From: Candidatus Woesebacteria bacterium
Lineage (GTDB): Bacteria > Patescibacteriota > Microgenomatia > UBA1406 > GWC2-37-13
NCBI GenBank assembly: GCA_020429045.1
Contig: JAGQLS010000002.1
Span: forward strand, 96,519-160,518
Reading direction: 5' to 3'
DNA length: 64,000 nt
Each line of letters starts with the position of its first letter. Position 1 is the first letter of the stretch. Made by a program: the position numbers and the translations under genes. Positions 1 through 7,700 of this stretch are shown piece after piece. Under the pieces are notes generated by a model. That model searched no databases and was not told the origin of the DNA. It was given only the letters and a program-made list of their open reading frames with translations.

Positions 1-172
1 CATGAGGATACTCGTCAGCAATATATTCTCGTGTACCATCGGTTGAGTGATCGTCAACAACGATGATCGATTCAATCAACGGATTTTTTAAGACCGGTTC
101 TATCACCGCTTTGATTCGAGGCTTTTCGTTGTGCACCGGGATGAGGGCAGTAACCGTTGGTTTGTGCTTCAT
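1..172 (-). CDS. Glycosyltransferase family 2, N-terminal fragment (runs off the window)
   Basis: Only the first 57 codons lie in the window; the rest is beyond base 1. Translation gives a GT-A/GT2 start: a beta-strand leading to PVHNEKPR, then the IIVVDDHSTDGT nucleotide-sugar binding segment typical of family 2 transferases acting on cell-surface glycans or lipids. The ATG (170-172) overlaps the TGA of the upstream NUDIX gene as ATGA, so translation is probably coupled. Acceptor and sugar cannot be told from this fragment. Confidence 0.8.
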   Translation of the reverse strand, partial: MKHKPTVTALIPVHNEKPRIKAVIEPVLKNPLIESIIVVDDHSTDGTREYIADEYPH

Positions 173-672
173 AGCCAGTTTTTCAATCCGTCAACGACTC
201 CTTTAAATGCGATGCGATCCCAAGGAATTTCATTCTCATCAAACCAAGCGACTTCAACAACATCATCGCCCGACTCTATTTCTTCTTCATTGTCAAGTGC
301 GACCTCAAACCACATACACACGCTGTAGTAGTTGATCTCTCCAAACAAGTAACGACCGTTTGTCGAACCCACGTATCGCATCGACTCGACTTTTGCGCAC
401 AGTTCTTCGTGTATTTCCCGCTCTACAGATTGCTCAATGGTCTCTTTAATGTCGACAAAACCGCCCGGCACATCCCAGAATCCTTTTTTTGGATCGAGTT
501 TGCGTTTGACGAGCAGTACTGCGCCTTCTTTGTTGCGGATGATTGCCGCATTGGTGGGTTTTGGGTTTACGAACATGCGCAGTCCACACGAGTTGCACGC
601 GAGTGAGCGGTGCTCATCAGGGTGCAAACCTTCACCGCATTTGGGGCAGAAGAAAAAATCGTATTCGTCCAT
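169..672 (-). CDS. NUDIX hydrolase with N-terminal zinc ribbon
   Basis: 167 residues from ATG 672; an in-frame ATG at 696 is less likely because it lies beyond the -10 box. A CPKC...CNSC zinc ribbon (about residues 9-30) precedes a complete Nudix box, GG(x)5E(x)7REIHEEL, near residues 70-95, which binds divalent metal and hydrolyses nucleoside diphosphate-linked substrates. The zinc-ribbon/Nudix order recalls NudC-type NADH pyrophosphatases, but the substrate is not fixed by sequence. The gene is translationally coupled to the downstream GT2 gene and is divergent from the JAMM peptidase gene, with which its -10 box overlaps. Confidence 0.85.
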   Translation of the reverse strand: MDEYDFFFCPKCGEGLHPDEHRSLACNSCGLRMFVNPKPTNAAIIRNKEGAVLLVKRKLDPKKGFWDVPGGFVDIKETIEQSVEREIHEELCAKVESMRYVGSTNGRYLFGEINYYSVCMWFEVALDNEEEIESGDDVVEVAWFDENEIPWDRIAFKGVVDGLKNWL

Positions 673-678
673 AGAGAT

Positions 679-688
679 AGTATATAAT
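679..688. promoter_or_regulatory. Two overlapping divergent -10 boxes
   Basis: Minus strand: TATACT (684-679), then 6 nt, then the NUDIX ATG at 672. Plus strand: TATAAT (683-688), then 6 nt, then the JAMM ATG at 695. The hexamers share bases 683-684, so two polymerases could not occupy both at once. Both imply leaderless transcripts. Confidence 0.6.
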
Positions 689-694
689 ATGCAC

Positions 695-1582
695 ATGGGT
701 GTGATAAGCTTAGATCCAGCAGATCTGCAATCTCCCTCGGAACGAGCTCTTGAAGGAAGAAAACTAATTCAGGTAGGAGAAAAGGATGAGAGATATCGAG
801 AACTTGTATTTACTGAACAGGCAATGCGCGACATGATGACATATGGCATGTCAAACAGAAACCTCGAATTAGGGGGCGCCTTGTTTGGATTTCATGATGA
901 CGAACGAACGATTGTACGTCGATTTTTCCCTGCAACAAAAGCTGTTTCTACCCCTGTAAGTATTACGTTTACCCAACAAGCGTGGGAAGAACTTAACGAT
1001 CAAAACACAGCTGCAAATCAAGCGGCTGGCACTAACGATATTATGGTGGCTTGGTTCCACACACATCCTGTAGGTTATCCTCCAGAGCCCCAAACAGATA
1101 TGGATAAAAATATCATGTCAAGGTTTTTTCCAGAAAGTGATAAAAAAGCGTCTAATGATGCAACTACCGTTATTATGTCGACAAATCGAGCGCGCCAAGA
1201 TCTACCTGTCTTAGGATTTTGGAAATGGGGCAAAGAGAATCAAGTTCCGGTCCGCGTGAACGGGATCACGTTAGCGATGTCCAAAGATAGCAACAATATT
1301 ACCACAGATTTAGATTTATATGATGTAAATCGTTTCAAAACTCAATCAAAGGGAACTGCTGTTGATATTATCATCGAAGAGAGTGATTTAGGAAATCTTC
1401 CTCAGGATATAGTATTTCTTTCAGGGGTTCAAACTCCTACCACCGCACACGAGCCTCAAGAGGTTCCACTTGTTCTCACTGATGAAAGGCAAGACGATGT
1501 AGCTGCTCAAATAAAAGTTGGTACACCAATAGATACCGGATCAGTGGATGAATTGCTTGAAGAGCGGATAAAGGTCGGCTAG
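695..1582 (+). CDS. JAMM/MPN-family metallopeptidase-like protein
   Basis: 295 residues. The start is set by TATAAT at 683-688; ATG 689 is an alternative two codons earlier. Residues about 30-150 form an MPN domain: Glu in LELGGALFG, then WFHTHPVGYPPEPQTD, giving the H-x-H-x(10)-D zinc-binding signature of JAMM (Mov34/PAD-1-like) isopeptidases. The distal ~150 residues match nothing I recognise. Bacterial JAMM proteins cleave isopeptide or peptide bonds in sulfur-carrier or ubiquitin-like systems; no such carrier is encoded next to it. It lies directly upstream of gltX on the same strand. Confidence 0.75.
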   Translation: MGVISLDPADLQSPSERALEGRKLIQVGEKDERYRELVFTEQAMRDMMTYGMSNRNLELGGALFGFHDDERTIVRRFFPATKAVSTPVSITFTQQAWEELNDQNTAANQAAGTNDIMVAWFHTHPVGYPPEPQTDMDKNIMSRFFPESDKKASNDATTVIMSTNRARQDLPVLGFWKWGKENQVPVRVNGITLAMSKDSNNITTDLDLYDVNRFKTQSKGTAVDIIIEESDLGNLPQDIVFLSGVQTPTTAHEPQEVPLVLTDERQDDVAAQIKVGTPIDTGSVDELLEERIKVG

Positions 1583-1619
1583 AAAAACATTTCTTTCATT
1601 ATTTTTCGCGTTCGTGGGT

Positions 1620-1625
1620 TATAAT
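1620..1625 (+). promoter_or_regulatory. -10 box of gltX
   Basis: TATAAT ends 6 nt before the ATG at 1632, so transcription should begin at or next to the start codon. No Shine-Dalgarno is present. Confidence 0.55.
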
Positions 1626-1631
1626 GTGCAC

Positions 1632-3029
1632 ATGGTACGCACGCGCATAGCCCCCTCTCCAACAGGATTTCCGCACATAGGCACCGTGTATCAGGCACTT
1701 TTTGATTTCGCATTTGCCCGACGCCACGATGGCCAGTTTATCGTGCGTATCGAAGACACCGACCAAGCACGTTTTGTCGAGCGGGCAGAAGAAAAGATAT
1801 TGGAAGCGCTCGATTGGTTTGGATTGACTGAAGATGAAAGTCCGCGCAAAGAAGGTACATATGGTCCGTATCGCCAGTCCGAACGCTTGGATATTTACAA
1901 AAAATATGTACATGAGCTTATCGAAAAAGGGCACGCGTATTATTGTTTTTGCACAAAAGAACGTCTAACAGAAATCCGCGCACAGATGCAAAAGGAAAAG
2001 AAGATTCCGCGATACGACAGACATTGTAGAACGCTCGACCCGCAGCAAGTGCAACAACGCGTAGACGCAGGCGAGTCCTATGTTGTTCGCATGAAAATCC
2101 CAGACAACGAGACCATTGTCGTCCCCGACGGATTGCGTGGTGAAGTGAAATTCCAATCCGCTATCATCGACGATCAGGTCATCCTCAAATCAGACGGATT
2201 TCCAACCTACCATTTGGCAGTTGTAGTCGACGATCATCTCATGCAAGTAACCCATGTGCTCCGTGGTGAGGAGTGGCTTTCTTCTGCCCCAAAACATATT
2301 CTTTTATATCGTTATTTTGGTTGGGAAGCGCCACAGTTTTTCCACACACCGCTTATCCGCAATCCTGACAAGTCCAAGTTTTCCAAGCGCCAAGGACACA
2401 CAAATGTTTCGTGGTACCAGCAAGAAGGCTATGTACCCGAGGCGATTTTGAACTATCTTGCGCTCATGGGGTGGACACACCCGCAACAAAAGGAACTTTT
2501 TGATTTGCACGAATTCATCTCGTTATTCGATTTTAAAGACCTCAAACCTTTAGGGCCGATTTTCGACCTTAAAAAACTCCAGTGGATGAACGGGCAGTAT
2601 ATCATGCGCATGAAAGAAGAGGTGTTGAAAAAGAAGATTGTAGCATTTTATGCAGATAAACATCTTGATGAAACTATTGTTGAACAATCGGTACCGCTTA
2701 TTAAAGAACGTATAAAAACACTCAAAGATTATTACGATATTGCAGGGTTTTTGTTTGAAGCGCCAACAACATACGAAAAAGATCCTGCAGAACATCGTCA
2801 ACTCGTGCAGGCCATGATTGATCGCATGCAATCGGTTCAGCCATGGCAGGCAGATGTAATCGGTGAGGCAATGCAGCGCCTTGCAACAGAAAAAGAAATA
2901 AAGTTCGGAATTTTTTTTATGGTGCTTCGTGTTGCGCTATCGGGCAAAAAGATAACCCCGCCGCTTAATGAATCCATGGAACTTTTGGGGAAAGAGGAGT
3001 GTGTGAGACGTTTACAGAGCTTGGCTTAA
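1632..3029 (+). CDS. gltX: Glutamyl-tRNA synthetase
   Basis: 465 residues, a normal length for bacterial GluRS. Class I signatures are clear: APSPTGFPHIGT (HIGH box) at the N-terminus and KFSKRQG (KMSKS box) near residue 240. The C-terminal helical anticodon-binding region is present. It charges tRNA-Glu with glutamate in the cytoplasm. I chose ATG 1632 over the in-frame GTG 1614 because the protein then begins MVRTRIAPSPTG and the -10 box sits 6 nt upstream. Whether it is discriminating or also charges tRNA-Gln is not determinable here. Confidence 0.96.
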   Translation: MVRTRIAPSPTGFPHIGTVYQALFDFAFARRHDGQFIVRIEDTDQARFVERAEEKILEALDWFGLTEDESPRKEGTYGPYRQSERLDIYKKYVHELIEKGHAYYCFCTKERLTEIRAQMQKEKKIPRYDRHCRTLDPQQVQQRVDAGESYVVRMKIPDNETIVVPDGLRGEVKFQSAIIDDQVILKSDGFPTYHLAVVVDDHLMQVTHVLRGEEWLSSAPKHILLYRYFGWEAPQFFHTPLIRNPDKSKFSKRQGHTNVSWYQQEGYVPEAILNYLALMGWTHPQQKELFDLHEFISLFDFKDLKPLGPIFDLKKLQWMNGQYIMRMKEEVLKKKIVAFYADKHLDETIVEQSVPLIKERIKTLKDYYDIAGFLFEAPTTYEKDPAEHRQLVQAMIDRMQSVQPWQADVIGEAMQRLATEKEIKFGIFFMVLRVALSGKKITPPLNESMELLGKEECVRRLQSLA

Positions 3030-3036
3030 CATCCTT

Positions 3037-3447
3037 TCACGTGTTTTTTGCAATACGTTTTAACTGTTTGTCAAATGTGAGTAATTGCAGCTTATTCTTA
3101 CGCGCAAGCGCAACATACGATGCATCATAACTTGAAATATTTTTATTTAGTGAGATAGTAAGTACTTCAGACCATGTTGGTATCTCCAGTGGTATTGATA
3201 ACAGTAAAAAAGCCTGGCAACCAGTCTGCACATCTTCTTTTTTTAAGCGGTTACGTAGAAATGCTGACTTTAGTCCATTCATGACTTCATATGGCAAAAG
3301 GGTCGTCGAAATAAACCTAACCTTTTGTTTTTGATGCTGATGCATCATCTGGTCGATTTTTTTATTACGCTCATCAGAAAAAAGGTACGAAAGGATATAG
3401 GATGCATCTACGACAAACGTGTTATTATTCATATTTTCTATCTTCAT
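3037..3447 (-). CDS. PIN-domain toxin (VapC-like)
   Basis: About 136 residues; ATG 3432 is an equally plausible start, giving MNNNTFVVDASYIL. The PIN nuclease pattern is visible: first acidic residue in VVDASYIL, a central YDASYVALA segment, and a terminal LLTFDKQL. PIN toxins cleave RNA with Mg2+ and are held inactive by their antitoxin. The reading frame overlaps the 3' end of the upstream RHH antitoxin gene, the usual operon arrangement. It is convergent with gltX, with only 7 nt between the two stops. Confidence 0.82.
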   Translation of the reverse strand: MKIENMNNNTFVVDASYILSYLFSDERNKKIDQMMHQHQKQKVRFISTTLLPYEVMNGLKSAFLRNRLKKEDVQTGCQAFLLLSIPLEIPTWSEVLTISLNKNISSYDASYVALARKNKLQLLTFDKQLKRIAKNT

Positions 3448-3685
3448 GAATGTATTCTAGTATTTCGTTAGTGGAAATATGCGAATCAATATTGCTGCGT
3501 AGTTGTTTTACAAGTTGGTGTGCTCTTTTCCGTTGCGACTGAACAGTTACTTCTTTATTAAGATATTGTTTTTTGACCGCTTGACGCACAAGTGTACCAA
3601 CCGAGGTATGGTGATTGTTTGCAAGCTTTACTAAATACTCCCATGTTGTTTCATCAAAAAGTATATTGGTGCGTTTATTTAGCAT
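3425..3685 (-). CDS. Ribbon-helix-helix antitoxin of the PIN toxin
   Basis: 86 residues from ATG 3685. An RHH-type N-terminus (KRTNILFDETTWEYLVKLA...VGTLVRQAVKK) would bind operator DNA, and the charged C-terminal tail would neutralise the toxin. The 3' end overlaps the toxin start. An upstream in-frame ATG (3703) lies inside the promoter and was rejected. The promoter and palindromes next to the start suggest autoregulation. Confidence 0.8.
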   Translation of the reverse strand: MLNKRTNILFDETTWEYLVKLANNHHTSVGTLVRQAVKKQYLNKEVTVQSQRKRAHQLVKQLRSNIDSHISTNEILEYIHEDRKYE

Positions 3686-3722
3686 ATGTATACATATTAA
3701 CATATGTATATTTTACTGTCAA
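3684..3722 (-). promoter_or_regulatory. Consensus promoter with palindromic operator of the PIN/RHH module
   Basis: On the minus strand TTGACA (3722-3717) and TAATAT (3699-3694) are spaced 17 bp apart, and the antitoxin ATG follows 8 nt later. Two nested palindromes cover the -10 and start codon: ATACATAT/ATATGTAT with a 4-bp gap (3690-3709), and the 14-bp palindrome ATATGTATACATAT (3684-3697), which includes part of the ATG. This is a likely operator for the RHH protein. Confidence 0.7.
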
Positions 3723-3784
3723 TATACTTCTTACATTGTCCACCTTCGTAGAATACTCTGTTACACAGAGCGGGGTATGGAGCT

Positions 3785-4498
3785 TCACTTTTTCCCTGTT
3801 TGGAGTTTTCTGGTTACTTCGCGCACGGCAATTTTTGGCAACAAATCTTTGTTCCTTTCCATATAGTCTACTACGCGTTTTCGATGCAGTTTCACCATCT
3901 CTCGTAAAATCCACGACACCGCTTTTGTGATAAGAATATCTTTCTCACCTTTCACTTGATCAACATTTGCAAGCGCACGATCAGCCAGTCGTTTATCATC
4001 ACTTTTGCGCACCGACCGACACAGCAACACAAGGCTTGCACGGCGGAGCTGAATAAACGAACTTTTTGAAAATTCCGTGAGTGCATCCTTCCAAGTGTTC
4101 CAATCACTGAGAAAAAAAATTGGTTCAAAAGTTGACTGACAGAGTGTATCGATCTCCGCCCACCCTTGGGATCGCTTCAACCATTTTTCAAGATGCGTGG
4201 GCGTTACAAGGGGAATATAGTGTTTGTATTGCATAAGTAGTTCTGGAGCTAGGGTCTTTTCTTCATACACGGTACTTGTGTACAGCTCGTCCATCAGCGA
4301 AATCAATTCCTTGAATGGTACCTGCGGGTGATTTTTTTTGAACAGTTTTGCTACGGCTCGCTTATCTTTTGTCGCAAGTCCGAGAAATGTCGTTTGTGAA
4401 CCATGATAGCGGTTATTATCAAAATATTCGTAGTCTTTTTTTGGTGCTTTTTGCAGAGCTTTTTGTATCTCCTGCACATAGCCTTTGATAGGGTGCAT
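3785..4498 (-). CDS. DNA alkylation repair protein, AlkD-like HEAT-repeat glycosylase
   Basis: 237 residues, all helical in appearance, matching the AlkD family: N-terminal YFDNNRYHGSQTTFLG, a central helical block with SQGWAEIDTLC, and the conserved KAVSWILREM segment near residue 195. AlkD-type enzymes excise positively charged alkylated bases such as 3- and 7-methylpurines from DNA without flipping them out. The gene stands alone, with AT-rich non-coding DNA upstream (4500-4746) in which I see no gene. Confidence 0.82.
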   Translation of the reverse strand: MHPIKGYVQEIQKALQKAPKKDYEYFDNNRYHGSQTTFLGLATKDKRAVAKLFKKNHPQVPFKELISLMDELYTSTVYEEKTLAPELLMQYKHYIPLVTPTHLEKWLKRSQGWAEIDTLCQSTFEPIFFLSDWNTWKDALTEFSKSSFIQLRRASLVLLCRSVRKSDDKRLADRALANVDQVKGEKDILITKAVSWILREMVKLHRKRVVDYMERNKDLLPKIAVREVTRKLQTGKK

Positions 4499-4755
4499 AA
4501 TAAATACATTCTACCTTAAAAAAAATGAAAACCGAGATAGATACAAATTATCCTTTTCTGACAACGAAAAATACATACTCATTCCGCATTGATAGATACA
4601 TATCAAGTATATATTTAAACCACAATTTATTAGACACACATAGGCCATTTTGTATAGAATGATATATACCACCAGAAATAGTAAATTACCATTTTTTGAT
4701 ATATAAACCACAAAAAAATAAAATAACAATACATAATCAATAGTTTTTGACAAGA

Positions 4756-7700
4756 ATGTTGCATCACAATAAGCCGAAGAGGACGATAGGGTCTATGATA
4801 ACAATGGTTGTCCTTTTTGTGGTTTGCTTGCTTTTTAGCCCTCCTGTGTTTGCCACGCCTACATTTTCTTCAGGTATGAGCAAACGTACCGCTCCCGGCC
4901 CATACACCGCTGCCCCTATCCTCCAAGGCGATGCAACAGATACATACAGTCTCAATGACGATACGCTTACGACTTCACGCGGTACGCAGGTGAGCGGTAA
5001 TTTCTATCAGGTTGCTGATATGAACCAAGGTTCAGTAGTTGTGTGGTGGACGCCAGAATACGGGTCGTCTGATTTATCGGGTTCGGGAAAACATTATCTT
5101 TGGACTTTAAGCTCAGCGTATGCTTTGAGCTACGATTACGTAAATAACAGATTCATCCTCACCATTGGTTCACAATCAATACCAATTTCTACGACCATAA
5201 CTGCAGGTACCACATACAGCGTTGTTGCAAGATGGGACGTTGACAATACGCTCGACGGCACGAACTATTTATCACTGTCAATAGACGACTCCCACACGTT
5301 TGGATTATCCGCTCGAACTCCGACAGTTGGTGCTCCAGGGACAAACATATCAATTGGGAGCTTGGGAAATAATTACGCATCCTCAGGGATTATTGAAGGA
5401 CTTACGATTTATCGAAGACCACTCTATGACGGCACCTACGGCATAAATGTCGGCAATGGTGACGAGATAAACAAAATATATAACAGCGGAAGCGGTACCG
5501 ACCCGGTAGAGATAACCGGTTCTTGGGATGTGACGTTTTCGTTGCCAACAAACGGTTCAACGGGCGCAATGTCAAGCGGCACTGGAGAAGCGTGGAGTCA
5601 TCCTCACACTTCAAACCTTACCTATGTTTCGACCACCAACACCGGAGGATTTATGATGAACGGAACCGCAACAAGCGATGGTTGGACAAGCACTTTAAGT
5701 ATGAGCGCGCTTGCAACGACAGAAAAGATATTTTCTGGTGGGTATAAATATACAAGCACAGGCGCAAATCAATTTATGTACCATGGCTTATCTGCAACAA
5801 GTGGCAACGACTATGTGCTTCGGGCAATCGGCAACAGCGACGGCACGTGCAATCCAAAAGTGCAAGTTACCCAATCGGATGGCAGTACGGTAATTGGCAG
5901 CCTTGTGGGAAGTACCAGTTCAACAAAAGCAGCACCAGATGTGTACATTTTTACCTGGGAAGCACCAGCAACCGAAACAGAGCAAATACAGTTACTCAAC
6001 ACCGCATCGTCAGGCACATGTTATTGGCATTATGTCGAAGTGTTATCAAATTTACTCAGCAACCCTTCGTATGAAACATTTGCAGGAACCGATCCTGACA
6101 TTCCTAATGATTGGGAAAACTTAACGTTAACCAGTGGGGAAGGGATTGCAGAAACAACGCATGTACATAGCGGGAGCAAAGCAATGAACATAACCAGTAC
6201 AAATTGGGCTGCGCGTATACGTCAACTCATTAACTCTATCACTTCAGGGAAATATTTCCACAGTGGTATTTTTTATAGACACGACACAGGAGGTTCGTAT
6301 ATTGCACAGCAGTTTGATATATATAACCTAGTGCCTGAAGTAAGTAGTTCAGGTACAGTCGCACTTGCCAACACCGGAGAGGACAGTTATGAACATTTGC
6401 AGACAGTAGGTCGATCCAGCGGCACGCAACTTGAAGTGTGGAATAGGCACGGATACACCAATAACACATCGTATTTTGACGATGCGTATGTTTTTTTACT
6501 GGACGACATTTCTCTCACGGTTGGTCCCGCTTCTGAGGCAAATAGTACTGAAAACAGTGGTGAAGTGAGAGTCGATGGTAGAGATACGTATATACAATCC
6601 AGCGCGGTTTCAATAGCAGACGATGCTGGTTCAGTAGAGTTTGATTACAGACCAAGACATTCCGCTTCTATTGCAACAAATTTCGCAGAAAACAGCAATG
6701 CAGATGCATATATTCTTTCATTGTATGGCGATTCAGACGATTATATTAACGTATATTGGGACAGTAGTAACACTATTGCGATGAACTATTCGATGGGTGG
6801 AAGTACGGGTAGCGACACATGGGATGCAACAGGGTCGATAGCGGCCAACACACAGTACACTTTAACGTTGCAATATACTGGAGGGAGCACCATGGTGTTG
6901 AGTGTCAATGGTACTGCAAAAATAACCCTTTCGTCAATACCATCGAGTTTTGGTACGGCGCCAGATACCGTATATTTTGGTTCAGATACCTCGTCTGGCA
7001 ATCAAGGAGACGCGACGTTCAGCAGTTTTGTATTTGATGGTACCCCTCCTTCAATATCCATAACCCCACTTTCTCCCGATCCTAATAATGGTACCACCCC
7101 AAGTATCGACGGAACTGCAACCGATGCCATAGCAAACGTTTCAAATGTTTCCTTTCAAATGGATGGTACTGGAGGGGTTTGGACTATTTGTACGGCGACG
7201 TATGGTAGTTCGTCTGTTAATTTTACCTGTACAGTTAGTTCTGCACTTTCTGACGGCGACCATACGATGTACCTGCGCGCAACAGATAGTAATGGCAACA
7301 CAACAGCAAGCGGAAGCGAAACAACCACGTCGTTTACCATAGATGCAACCGCACCAAGCGTTTCGGTTACTGCGCTTTCTCCTGATCCAACGAGTGATAC
7401 AACACCCACTTTGACCGGTACAGCAACTGATGCAACAACAGTTTTGACGGCGATTGAGTATCAAGTAGACTCAACGTCTGGCAGCTGGACAACGTGTACA
7501 GCAGACGATGGAGCTATTGATGAAACATCTGAGGCGTTTTCGTGCACGACAAGTACGCTGTTAGAAGGAAGTCACACAATCTACGTGCGCGCAACCGACA
7601 ATGCCAGCAACACAACAGCATCGGGTGATTACGCAACCGATACGTTCACCATAGATGCATCGGCGCCAACAATTTCTCTTACTGCCGTTACACCCGATCC

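Noticed and set aside
4511..4753. Minus-strand hydrophobic frame upstream of the adhesin
   Set aside because: Very AT-rich low-complexity translation with no start signal; it overlaps the adhesin promoter region.
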